This document shows positions 35,264-43,613 of a stretch of DNA of 64,000 bases, one piece after another (position 1 is the stretch's first letter; each line of letters starts with the position of its first letter). A program made the position numbers and the translations under genes. The DNA lies in contig CANFWI010000011.1 in the NCBI GenBank assembly GCA_947450675.1, positions 1 through 64,000 on the forward strand, given 5' to 3'. The notes below the pieces were generated by a model. The model saw nothing but the letters and a program-made list of their open reading frames with translations, searched no databases and was not told where the DNA came from. The stretch is from Comamonadaceae bacterium. Lineage in GTDB: Bacteria > Pseudomonadota > Gammaproteobacteria > Burkholderiales > Burkholderiaceae_C.

Positions 35264-37054
35264 ATGGAATTCCTCATCACCAACTTCGCCCCGATCATGT
35301 TCGTGGGCTTGATCCTTTTTCTGCTGCTGGGCTTCCCGGTCGCGTTCAGCTTGGGCGCCTGCGGCCTGTTCTTCGGCTTGATCGGCATCGAAATGGGGGT
35401 CTTCCCCGCGTCTGTGATCGCCTGGCTGCCGCAACGCCTGATCGGCATCATGGCCAACGACACCTTGCTGGCCGTGCCTTTCTTCACCTTGATGGGGCTG
35501 GTGCTGGAGCGCAGCGGCATGGCCGAGGACTTGCTCGACACCATCGGCCAAGTCTTCGGTCCTTTGCGCGGCGGTCTGGCCATCGCCGTGATTTTGGTCG
35601 GCGCCCTGCTGGCCGCCACCACCGGCGTGGTCGCCGCTTCAGTTATCTCCATGGGACTGATTTCTCTGCCCATCATGCTGCGTTACGGCTACGACCGGCG
35701 CCTCGCTTCCGGGGTGATTGCCGCGTCCGGCACCTTGGCGCAGATCATTCCGCCGTCACTGGTGCTGATCATCATGGCTGACCAGTTGGGCCGCAGCGTC
35801 GGCGACATGTACAAGGGCGCCTTCCTGCCCGGCTTCATGCTGATGGGCATGTATGTCGCCTATGTCGTGTTCTTAGCTTTCTTCAAACCCGAACGCGTGC
35901 CAGCATTGCCACTGGAGGCGCGCACCTTCCGCGAACCAGACGGCAGCGGCGGCTACGGCTCGCTGGTCGCGCTGACCGCGCTGTCCGCCGCGGTCTCCGT
36001 CTTCCTCGCACAGCACATGGAGCAGATCCACACTTGGTTTGCCGGCGAGGAAGTCACCTTCGTCGCTACGGACGAAAAAGTCGTGGTTGCCATGTGCGCT
36101 GGCGTGTTCTTGGCGCTGGTCATCGCGTTGCTCAACAAAGGCGCCAAGCTGGGACTGCTGTCGCGCCTGGCAGAACGCGTGACCTTTGTGCTGATCCCGC
36201 CCCTGCTGTTGATCTTCTTGGTGCTGGGCACCATTTTTCTGGGCGTGGCGACACCGACTGAGGGCGGTGCCATGGGTGCGATGGGCGCCTTGCTCATGGG
36301 CTGGGCGCGCGGACGACTGGACATCAAGCTGCTCAAGCAGTCGCTGGCGACAACCACCCGGCTGTCCAGCTTCGTGATGTTCATCTTGGTCGGTGCCACC
36401 GTGTTCAGCTTGGTGTTCCAAGCCGCCGATGGACCGAAGTGGGTCGAGCACCTGCTGACAGACCTGCCCGGTGGCCAGATCGGCTTTCTGATCTTGGTCA
36501 ACGTCATGATCTTCTTCCTGGCCTTTTTCCTCGACTACTTTGAGCTGTCCTTCATCGTCGTGCCCTTGCTGGCGCCGGTAGCCAACAAGTTGGGCATCGA
36601 CCTGATCTGGTTCGGTGTGCTGCTGGCCGTGAACATGCAGACCTCCTTCATGCACCCGCCGTTTGGCTTTGCGCTGTTCTATCTGCGCTCGGTCGCCCCA
36701 GACAAACCTTTCCTTGACCGCGTCACCAAGAAAATCATGGAACCGGTCACCACCATGCAGATTTACAAGGGCGCGATTCCCTTCGTGCTGATCCAGATCG
36801 CCATGGTCGGTCTGCTGATCGCCTTCCCGCAGCTGGTCACTGGTGGCCTGGACAAGAAAGAGATCTACAACCTAGAGAACATCGGCCAGCAAATGCGTGA
36901 CACGCTGAGCGACACCGCGAACCCGTATGACTCGGCCCCTGACGCCAGCGAAGCGCCTGCCAGCACAGCCGTGCCTGAACCACAGAGCGCAGCACCTGAA
37001 GATGACCCGATGAAGGCGATGCAGGATGCGCTCAAGGGAAAAGGCAAGAAATAG
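35264..37054 (+). CDS. TRAP transporter large permease, second system (long form)
   Basis: 596 aa against about 430 for typical DctM. The core is intact: PVAFSLGACGLFFGLIG near 28, IIPPSLVLIIMAD near 165, and late NMQTSFMHPPFGFALFYLRS near 463. The extra length is a region of about 110 residues between 210 and 320, with two additional hydrophobic segments around a HTWFAGEEVTF loop, and an acidic, Pro/Ala-rich C-terminal tail. This long type is typical of the family member paired with the receptor encoded convergently at 37144-38226. Confidence 0.92.
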   Translation: MEFLITNFAPIMFVGLILFLLLGFPVAFSLGACGLFFGLIGIEMGVFPASVIAWLPQRLIGIMANDTLLAVPFFTLMGLVLERSGMAEDLLDTIGQVFGPLRGGLAIAVILVGALLAATTGVVAASVISMGLISLPIMLRYGYDRRLASGVIAASGTLAQIIPPSLVLIIMADQLGRSVGDMYKGAFLPGFMLMGMYVAYVVFLAFFKPERVPALPLEARTFREPDGSGGYGSLVALTALSAAVSVFLAQHMEQIHTWFAGEEVTFVATDEKVVVAMCAGVFLALVIALLNKGAKLGLLSRLAERVTFVLIPPLLLIFLVLGTIFLGVATPTEGGAMGAMGALLMGWARGRLDIKLLKQSLATTTRLSSFVMFILVGATVFSLVFQAADGPKWVEHLLTDLPGGQIGFLILVNVMIFFLAFFLDYFELSFIVVPLLAPVANKLGIDLIWFGVLLAVNMQTSFMHPPFGFALFYLRSVAPDKPFLDRVTKKIMEPVTTMQIYKGAIPFVLIQIAMVGLLIAFPQLVTGGLDKKEIYNLENIGQQMRDTLSDTANPYDSAPDASEAPASTAVPEPQSAAPEDDPMKAMQDALKGKGKK

Positions 37055-37071
37055 CCGACGCGACAAGCCAC

Positions 37072-37110
37072 AAAAAAACCGCCCCAGTTCACACTCAGGG
37101 CGGTTTTTTT
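37072..37110. terminator. Bidirectional rho-independent terminator
   Basis: AAAAAAACCGCCC (37072-37084) and GGGCGGTTTTTTT (37098-37110) form a perfect 13-base inverted repeat with a 13-base loop and T/A runs on both sides. It ends both convergent transcription units: the permease pair on plus and the binding-protein gene on minus. Confidence 0.93.
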
Positions 37111-37143
37111 GCGACTGCCCATGAAGGGCAGAGCAGCTCAAAC

Positions 37144-38226
37144 TCAGATCTTCACCGAGCTCATGTACTGGTTGAACGGGTACTCGGAGAAGCGGTTCCA
37201 CAAGATCTGGTCACGCTGGAAAGCGCGCATGTCTTGGCTGATCTTCTTGAACTCAGGCGACTTGGCTTCGTGATCGGCGAAGACTTCCATCGACGCTTTG
37301 AAGCCGGCGTCCATGACAGCTTTGGGGAACGCCTTGAGCTGGGTCTTCTCGGCCACCAGTTTCTTCAACGCGATCGGGTTAAAGGCATCGTACTTGGCCG
37401 TCATGTCGCGGGCCGCCACAACAGTCGCTGCGTCAAGGATCGCCTTGTTTTCATCCGACAACTTGGCGTAGGCCTTGTTGTTGATGAAGAACTCGAGGTC
37501 GGCGCCGCCTTCCCACCAGCCTGGGTAGTAGTAAAACGGGGCGACTTTGTTGAAACCCAACTTGGCGTCGTCGTAAGGACCGACGAACTCGGCCGCGTCC
37601 AGCGTGCCTTTTTCGAGGGCTTGGTAAACATCGCCACCGGGCATGTTTTGCGCCACCACGCCCAGCTTGGCCATGGCCTCACCGAACAAGCCGCCGCCGA
37701 GGCGCATTTTCAGGCCCTTGAGGTCAGCCACGGTTTTGATTTCTTTGCGGTACCAGCCACCCATTTGCGTGCCGGTGTTGCCAGCGCTGGCGGTGCGGAA
37801 GTTGTACTGGGCAAAAAAGGCGTCAAGCAGCTTGCGGCCGTTGCCATACTGCTTCCAAGAATCATTCTGGCGAGCGGTCAAGCCGAAAGGCACAGCGCAG
37901 CTGAAAGCAAAAATCGGGTTCTTGCCGGTGAAGTAATACGACGCGGTCTGCGCCATTTCGATGGTGTCGGCCTGCAGCGCGTCAACCACGCCGAAAGCGG
38001 GCATCAACTCACCAGCAGGGTGAACCGAAATTTCAAACTTGCCGCCGGACAGGGCCTTGACAGTTTTCGACAGCATTTCGGCACTGCCAAAAATAGTGTC
38101 GAGGGACTTGGGGAAACTCGACGACAGGCGCCAGCGGACAGCGGCTTGCGCGTGCACGGCAGGTGCCACGCCAGCAGCGAGGACGCCAGCAATACCGGCA
38201 TGCTTGATAAGTGAGCGACGATCCAT
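37144..38226 (-). CDS. TRAP transporter substrate-binding protein, second system
   Basis: 360 aa. The N-terminus MDRRSLIKHAGIAGVLAAG is a twin-arginine-like signal ending near VHA-Q, so export folded by Tat is likely. DctP-family features: WRLSSSFPKSLDTIFGSAE at the mature N-terminus, LKGLKMRLGGGLFGEAM with the conserved Arg, and the EFVGPYDDAKLGF binding-site loop, common to the sub-family that binds 2-oxo or aromatic acids, sometimes as a dimer with calcium. AGGAGA precedes the ATG. It faces its presumed permease genes tail to tail. Confidence 0.92.
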   Translation of the reverse strand: MDRRSLIKHAGIAGVLAAGVAPAVHAQAAVRWRLSSSFPKSLDTIFGSAEMLSKTVKALSGGKFEISVHPAGELMPAFGVVDALQADTIEMAQTASYYFTGKNPIFAFSCAVPFGLTARQNDSWKQYGNGRKLLDAFFAQYNFRTASAGNTGTQMGGWYRKEIKTVADLKGLKMRLGGGLFGEAMAKLGVVAQNMPGGDVYQALEKGTLDAAEFVGPYDDAKLGFNKVAPFYYYPGWWEGGADLEFFINNKAYAKLSDENKAILDAATVVAARDMTAKYDAFNPIALKKLVAEKTQLKAFPKAVMDAGFKASMEVFADHEAKSPEFKKISQDMRAFQRDQILWNRFSEYPFNQYMSSVKI

Positions 38227-38355
38227 GTTGAGATTCTCCTGAAAGTTGGTTTTTTAAAATACCCTGAAATACAACAGATAAAGCGGTCGAATTATTGCAT
38301 TTTCTGCCCACAAACCCACCCGTCATTACCCCTAGGCAGCCTGTCGGCAAACAAT

Positions 38356-39174
38356 CTAGCGGGTCTGCTCGATCACCGCGTGAACGTCATGCGCATGAAT
38401 CGATTCGTGGTTCACCACTTCAACGCGGTAGCTGCCAATCCGCGGATCAGCGTCGACCGCTGCGGCGACATCACGAATCAGGTCTTCGACAAATTTGGGG
38501 TTGGCATAGGCGTGTTCAGTCACCCATTTTTCGTCAGGCCGCTTGAGCAAACCCCACAACTCGCTGGAGGCATTGTCTTCAGCCAAGCGCACCAACTCCG
38601 TCCAATCAACGCCCGCTGATGGCGCACGCAGCGCAGCCCGCATGGTGATGTGGGAACGCTGGTTGTGCGCGCCGTCGTCAGAGACTTCTTTGGAGCACGG
38701 GCACAAAGACTTGACCGGCACCACGGCCTGCATGGTCAGGCGGTTGACGCCGCTTTGGCGCTCCGCGATCCATGTGCCGTCGTACTCCATCAGGCTTTGC
38801 AAGCCAGAGACGGGCGCCGCCTTGCGCACAAAAAACGGAAAGCTCACTTCGATGCGCCCGGCGTCCGCTTCCAGCAGCGCCAGCAGTGCCATGATTTCAG
38901 AGCCCAGCGTGTCGGCCGTCAGCACCACGCCGGACAGGTCCAGCGCTTCCAGCCACGCAATCAGGCGCGACATGTGCGCGCCTTTTTGGTCCGCCGCCAA
39001 GGCCACATCCAGCGTCCACGTGCCAACCGTCGGCTGCACCTTGCCGCCGACCATGATGCGCAGCGGGTAACGCAGCGACTTGACGCCGACGCGCTGAATC
39101 GGCATCGCACGCAGATCGCGGCGGCCCTGCACATCGGGCATCGCGTTCAGATCAAGCTTCATGTTTAAATTCAT
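38356..39174 (-). CDS. folE2: GTP cyclohydrolase FolE2
   Basis: 272 aa from the ATG at 39174, 5 bases after the dxs stop. FolE2/MptA family landmarks are RVGVKSLRYPLRI near 30, the metal-binding LCPCSKEVSD near 155 with the conserved Cys, HNQRSHITM, and the late EDLIRDVAAAVD and VEVVNHESIHAHD. Reaction: GTP to 7,8-dihydroneopterin triphosphate, the first step of folate and queuosine synthesis. FolE2 uses alternative metals and is often induced in zinc limitation; no Zur site is visible here because the gene is in the dxs operon. Confidence 0.94.
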   Translation of the reverse strand: MNLNMKLDLNAMPDVQGRRDLRAMPIQRVGVKSLRYPLRIMVGGKVQPTVGTWTLDVALAADQKGAHMSRLIAWLEALDLSGVVLTADTLGSEIMALLALLEADAGRIEVSFPFFVRKAAPVSGLQSLMEYDGTWIAERQSGVNRLTMQAVVPVKSLCPCSKEVSDDGAHNQRSHITMRAALRAPSAGVDWTELVRLAEDNASSELWGLLKRPDEKWVTEHAYANPKFVEDLIRDVAAAVDADPRIGSYRVEVVNHESIHAHDVHAVIEQTR

Positions 39175-39179
39175 CCGCT

Positions 39180-41069
39180 TCAAGCCACCGACTTCAACAT
39201 CTTGGCCGGACGGTTTTGCAACAGCGCGCCAAAGCGGGTGTTGATCGAGGCTTCGATGCCGGCCGCGTCAAGCCCCTGCATGGCCAGCAGCACGGCGGGG
39301 TCGCCATGCTCGGTAAAGTCATCTGACAAACCGAGTTGCAACAGCGGTTTCAGCACGCCAGCTTGTTGCAGCGCTTCACTGACGGCACTGCCAGCGCCAC
39401 CCATCAGGCAACCTTCTTCCACAGTGACCAGCGCGTCATGCGCGGCCGCGACTTCGAGCAGCAAGGCCACATCCAGCGGTTTGGCCCAACGCATGTTGAC
39501 CACGGTGGCGCCCAGCTTTTCAGCGGCGGCCAAGGCCGGGTGCAGCAGCGTGCCAAAAGCCAAGATAGCGATGCCCGAACCTTGACGACGAATTTCACCG
39601 CGACCAAACGGCAGCGACGCCAAACCGGCCTCTGTGGCCACGCCCGCACCGGCGCCACGCGGGTAGCGCACGGCCACCGGATGGTCTTGTTCAAAAGCCG
39701 TCGTCAACAGCTTACGGCACTCGTTTTCATCGGCTGGGCAAGCGATGCTCATGTTGGGAATGCAGCGCAAGAAAGCGATGTCATAGGCCCCGGCGTGGGT
39801 CGCACCGTCAGCGCCAACCAAACCGGCGCGGTCGAGCGCAAACACCACCGGCAGATTTTGTAAAGCCACGTCGTGAATCAACTGGTCGTAGCCACGCTGC
39901 AAAAACGTTGAGTAAATCGCCACCACGGGTTTCAGGCCTTCGCAAGCCATGCCGGCGGCAAAGGTGACCGCATGTTGTTCGGCGATGCCCACGTCGTAAT
40001 AACGCTCTGGAAAGCGCTGGTGAAACTCCAGCATGCCCGAGCCTTCACGCATCGCCGGCGTGATGCCGACCAAGCGCTTGTCCTGCACGGCCATGTCGCA
40101 CAGCCAGCGGCCAAAGACCTGTGTGAAGGTCTGCTTGGCCGGTGCCGTGGCTTTTTGCAAACCCAGCGCTGGGTCGAACTTGCCGGGGCCGTGGTAGGCC
40201 ACCGGGTCGGCTTCAGCCAGCTTGTAGCCCTGGCCCTTTTTGGTCACCACGTGCAAAAACTGTGGCCCTTTGAGCTGCCGAATATTCTCCAGCGTGGGGA
40301 TCAGCGACTCCAAATCGTGGCCGTCAATCGGGCCAATGTAGTTGAAGCCAAAATTCTCGAACAGCGTGGCCGGCACGATCATGCCTTTGGCATGCGTCTC
40401 CAAGCGCTTGGCCAGCTCAAACAAGGGCGGCGCGCCTTTGAGCACTTGCTTGCCAACGTTTTTGGCTGCGGCGTAAAACTGGCCGCTCATGAGCTGCGCC
40501 AAGTAGCGGTTCAGCGCACCCACGGGCGGGCTGATGCTCATGTCGTTGTCGTTCAGGATGACCAGCAAATTGCAATCACAAACGCCGGCGTTGTTCATCG
40601 CCTCAAAGGCCATGCCGGCGCTCATGGCACCGTCGCCAATGATCGCCACGGCGTGGCGGTCTTCGCCCTTTTGCTTGGCCGCCATGGCCATGCCGAGCGC
40701 GGCAGAAATCGAGGTCGACGAATGCGCTGTGCCGAAGGTGTCGTACTCGCTTTCGCTGCGGCGCGGAAAGCCAGACAAGCCATTCAGTTGGCGCAAACTG
40801 TCCATGCGCTCACGCCGACCGGTCAAGATTTTGTGCGGATAAGTCTGGTGGCCCACATCCCAGACCAGTCGGTCGTCGGGCGTGTTGAAAACATAGTGCA
40901 ACGCCACCGTCAGTTCGACCGTCCCCAAGTTCGAGCTCAAGTGGCCGCCGGTGCGCGACACACTGTCCAGCAGGTAGGCGCGCAGTTCGTCGGCAACGCG
41001 TGGGAGCTGCGTGCGCGGCAGTCGACGCAAGTCAGCCGGGCTGTTGATGGTTTCGAGCAATTGGTACAT
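39180..41069 (-). CDS. dxs: 1-deoxy-D-xylulose-5-phosphate synthase
   Basis: 629 aa from the ATG at 41069 with AGGA 7 bases upstream; a frame extension to 41204 lies within ispA and is rejected. Thiamine-diphosphate enzyme with H in [12 protein letters not shown] (near 45), [14 protein letters not shown], the [13 protein letters not shown] cofactor motif, [13 protein letters not shown] and the later [17 protein letters not shown] containing the catalytic Glu. It condenses pyruvate and glyceraldehyde-3-phosphate at the entry of the MEP isoprenoid pathway. It is the third gene of xseB-ispA-dxs-folE2, a common betaproteobacterial arrangement. Confidence 0.97.
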   Translation of the reverse strand: MYQLLETINSPADLRRLPRTQLPRVADELRAYLLDSVSRTGGHLSSNLGTVELTVALHYVFNTPDDRLVWDVGHQTYPHKILTGRRERMDSLRQLNGLSGFPRRSESEYDTFGTAHSSTSISAALGMAMAAKQKGEDRHAVAIIGDGAMSAGMAFEAMNNAGVCDCNLLVILNDNDMSISPPVGALNRYLAQLMSGQFYAAAKNVGKQVLKGAPPLFELAKRLETHAKGMIVPATLFENFGFNYIGPIDGHDLESLIPTLENIRQLKGPQFLHVVTKKGQGYKLAEADPVAYHGPGKFDPALGLQKATAPAKQTFTQVFGRWLCDMAVQDKRLVGITPAMREGSGMLEFHQRFPERYYDVGIAEQHAVTFAAGMACEGLKPVVAIYSTFLQRGYDQLIHDVALQNLPVVFALDRAGLVGADGATHAGAYDIAFLRCIPNMSIACPADENECRKLLTTAFEQDHPVAVRYPRGAGAGVATEAGLASLPFGRGEIRRQGSGIAILAFGTLLHPALAAAEKLGATVVNMRWAKPLDVALLLEVAAAHDALVTVEEGCLMGGAGSAVSEALQQAGVLKPLLQLGLSDDFTEHGDPAVLLAMQGLDAAGIEASINTRFGALLQNRPAKMLKSVA

Positions 41070-41094
41070 TTTGTGATCCTGTGACGGCGGCTGG

Positions 41095-42012
41095 TCAGAA
41101 ACCGCGATTGACCAGCATGTCGGCCAGCGCCTGCAAGGCGACCGTGTTGTGGAGCCCGCCTGCGCGCAGGCTGGCCTGCGATTGCGAGAGCAGCTCTTGC
41201 GCATAATTTTGGGAGGCGCTCAGACCCATCAAAGAGACAAAGGTGGGTTTGTCTTGGGCAGCGTCTTTGCCCGCAGTCTTGCCCAAGGTGCCAGAGTCGG
41301 CGACCACATCCAGCACGTCATCGACCACCTGAAACGCCAAGCCAATGGACGCGCCGTACTCGCTCAAAGCCTGCAGCGCTGCCGCGCTAGGACTGCCGCA
41401 AGCGGCGCCCATCATGACGCTGATTTGCAGCAAGGCACCGGTTTTGAGACGGTGCATGTCATGCAGTTGGGCCGACGAAATCGGCTTGCCGACACTCGCC
41501 AGATCAATCGCCTGACCACCGGCCATGCCGCGAGAACCTGCAGCCTGCGCCAGCATGCGGCACAGCACCGCCTGCGTGGCCGCGCTGACGCTGGAATCTT
41601 CGGGCGTCAACAATTCAAAAGCCAGCGCCTGCAGCGCATCGCCGGCCAGCAGCGCTTGCGCTTCGCCAAACTGGACGTGCACGGTCGGCTTGCCGCGCCG
41701 CAGCACGTCGTTGTCCATGCAGGGCATGTCGTCATGCACCAGCGAATAAGCGTGGATCAATTCGACCGCGCAGGCAGCACGCAAGGCCGCTTCAGGATTG
41801 CCGCCAACGGCTTCGCAGGCGGCTAAGACCAGCAGCGGACGCAGCCGCTTGCCGCCGTCCAACACGGCGTAGCGCATGGCGTCACCCAAGCCAGCAGGCG
41901 CTGGGCGTGACTCTGGGCAGGCGACCCAGCGGGTCAAAGCAGCTTCAACCGTTTGGAGTTGCAACGCCGTCCAAGCGGACAGGTCGAAAGATGACGGGAT
42001 CGATGGGGTCAA
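41095..42012 (-). CDS. ispA: Polyprenyl (farnesyl) diphosphate synthase
   Basis: 305 aa. The first Asp-rich motif is [10 protein letters not shown] (DDxxxxD, near 95) and the second [11 protein letters not shown] near 230 with the following Lys in [20 protein letters not shown] near 55 is the conserved isopentenyl-diphosphate site. It makes farnesyl diphosphate. It starts 6 bases after xseB and is followed 25 bases later by dxs. Confidence 0.96.
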   Translation of the reverse strand: MTPSIPSSFDLSAWTALQLQTVEAALTRWVACPESRPAPAGLGDAMRYAVLDGGKRLRPLLVLAACEAVGGNPEAALRAACAVELIHAYSLVHDDMPCMDNDVLRRGKPTVHVQFGEAQALLAGDALQALAFELLTPEDSSVSAATQAVLCRMLAQAAGSRGMAGGQAIDLASVGKPISSAQLHDMHRLKTGALLQISVMMGAACGSPSAAALQALSEYGASIGLAFQVVDDVLDVVADSGTLGKTAGKDAAQDKPTFVSLMGLSASQNYAQELLSQSQASLRAGGLHNTVALQALADMLVNRGF

Positions 42013-42018
42013 CGGGGA

Positions 42019-42285
42019 TTACTCCTGCGCCCAAGGCTTGAGCTCAGTGCCTTCCAGCACCTTGATCTGGTTTTCGACCGCTTCGAGCTTGTCGCGGCAA
42101 AATTTGAGCAACTGCGCGCCGCGTTGATAACCCGTCAACAACTGGTCCAGCGGCATTTGCCCGCCTTCGAGTTGCATCACCAGTTTCTCAAGTTCCTCCA
42201 GCGCAGACTCGTAATTCACGGGTGCGGCGGCGGTGAGTTCGGGACTGCTCTCGTCGGTCACAGTAGATGCGCTGGTTTTTCTCAT
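42019..42285 (-). CDS. xseB: Exodeoxyribonuclease VII small subunit
   Basis: 88 aa from the ATG at 42285; the longer open frame upstream is not XseB-like. The conserved helical core reads [33 protein letters not shown] (residues about 24-56) followed by [15 protein letters not shown], typical of XseB. It partners with XseA, which is not in the window. First gene of the operon leading to ispA, dxs and folE2, and divergent from the Rieske oxygenase gene (194 bases). Confidence 0.95.
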   Translation of the reverse strand: MRKTSASTVTDESSPELTAAAPVNYESALEELEKLVMQLEGGQMPLDQLLTGYQRGAQLLKFCRDKLEAVENQIKVLEGTELKPWAQE

Positions 42286-42479
42286 GGATTCACGGCTCAC
42301 GGTTCTGGGTTCTGATTTGGACTTGATTTTAGGCGCTTGCCACCCGGCCAGGCGACAGGCGCGCTGGAACCGCAGCAACACAAGGCTAATCGCCCTGCCG
42401 AAAGGTGCGGTAGGTACAATCAAAGCGATCTTCTCAGCGCTCTTCGCTCCCTCTACCCCGGCTCCAAGCTCACCCCTCA

Positions 42480-43613
42480 ATGTCCCCCTCGCGCCTGCCT
42501 GACACAAGCCTCCGACTGCTGCAGGCTACCAGCCAACTGCCCATTTCGAGCTATTTTGATCCGGGCATTTACCAGCGGGAGCAGCAAAAATTGTTCGCCA
42601 AAGGGCCGCGCTACCTCGGCCATGAGTTAGCCGTACCGAACCTGGGCGACTACTACACGCTGCCCCACGAGGGCGAAGGCCGGGCGCTGGTGCGCAACGC
42701 CTCGGGGATTGAACTGATCTCCAACGTCTGCCGGCATCGGCAAGCCACCCTGCTGCAAGGCCGTGGCAACACGGGCAGCAACATTGTTTGCCCGCTGCAC
42801 CGCTGGACCTACAACATCGCTGGCGAGTTGATTGGTGCACCGCATTTTGAGATTGACCCCTGCCTGAACTTGAACCGCTACAAAACCACCACCTGGAACG
42901 GTTTGGTTTTTGAAGACAATGGCCGCGACATCGCCACCGAAATGGCCGGCCTGAGCTCGATGGCCGACCTCGACTTCAGCGGCTACCAGTTGGACAAAGT
43001 GCATCTGCACGTCTGCGACTACAACTGGAAAACCTTCATCGAGGTCTATTTAGAGGACTACCACGTCGGCCCCTATCATCCGGGCTTGGGTGGCTTTGTC
43101 ACCACCGATGACTTGCGCTGGGAGCTGGCCCCCCATTACTCGGTGCAAACAGTGGGTGTGTCCGACAAGCTCGGCAAGCCCGGCACCGACGTGTATAAAA
43201 AATGGCACGACGTGGTACTGCAATACCGCGGCGGCGCAGCGCCCAAGTACGGTGCCATCTGGCTGACCTGCTACCCGCATGTGATGGTCGAGTGGTACCC
43301 GCATGTACTGGTGGTCAGCACGCTGCACCCGCAAGGGCCGGGCAAAACGCTGAACGTGGTGGAGTTTTTCTATCCCGACGAAATCTGTGCTTTTGAGCGC
43401 GAGTTCATTGAGGCGCAGCAGGCCGCTTACATGGAAACCTGCGTTGAAGACGATGAAATTGCGCTGCGCATGGACGCCGGCCGACTGGCCTTGATGCAGC
43501 GCGGCGACAACGAGTTTGGCCCCTACCAAAGCCCGATGGAAGACGGCATGCAGCACTTTCACGAGTGGTACCGCCGCGAAATGGGCGCCAGCAAAACTAC
43601 GCAGATGATCTGA
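42480..43613 (+). CDS. Aromatic ring-hydroxylating/Rieske oxygenase alpha subunit
   Basis: 377 aa. Rieske 2Fe-2S ligands: [10 protein letters not shown] (CxH, near 78) and CPLHRWTYN (CxxH, near 101). The mononuclear iron site is in [11 protein letters not shown] (two His, near 194-199). Unlike most ring-hydroxylating alpha subunits, no beta subunit or ferredoxin/reductase gene is adjacent. It is similar in style to stand-alone oxygenases acting on sterols, choline or aryl substrates (VanA-like to GbcA-like); the substrate is unknown. The start overlaps no gene; the nearest upstream gene is divergent xseB. Confidence 0.9.
   Translation: MSPSRLPDTSLRLLQATSQLPISSYFDPGIYQREQQKLFAKGPRYLGHELAVPNLGDYYTLPHEGEGRALVRNASGIELISNVCRHRQATLLQGRGNTGSNIVCPLHRWTYNIAGELIGAPHFEIDPCLNLNRYKTTTWNGLVFEDNGRDIATEMAGLSSMADLDFSGYQLDKVHLHVCDYNWKTFIEVYLEDYHVGPYHPGLGGFVTTDDLRWELAPHYSVQTVGVSDKLGKPGTDVYKKWHDVVLQYRGGAAPKYGAIWLTCYPHVMVEWYPHVLVVSTLHPQGPGKTLNVVEFFYPDEICAFEREFIEAQQAAYMETCVEDDEIALRMDAGRLALMQRGDNEFGPYQSPMEDGMQHFHEWYRREMGASKTTQMI

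Noticed and set aside
39972-41084. 370-codon open frame on plus across dxs
   Set aside because: Shadow of dxs; no family resemblance and no ribosome-binding site.
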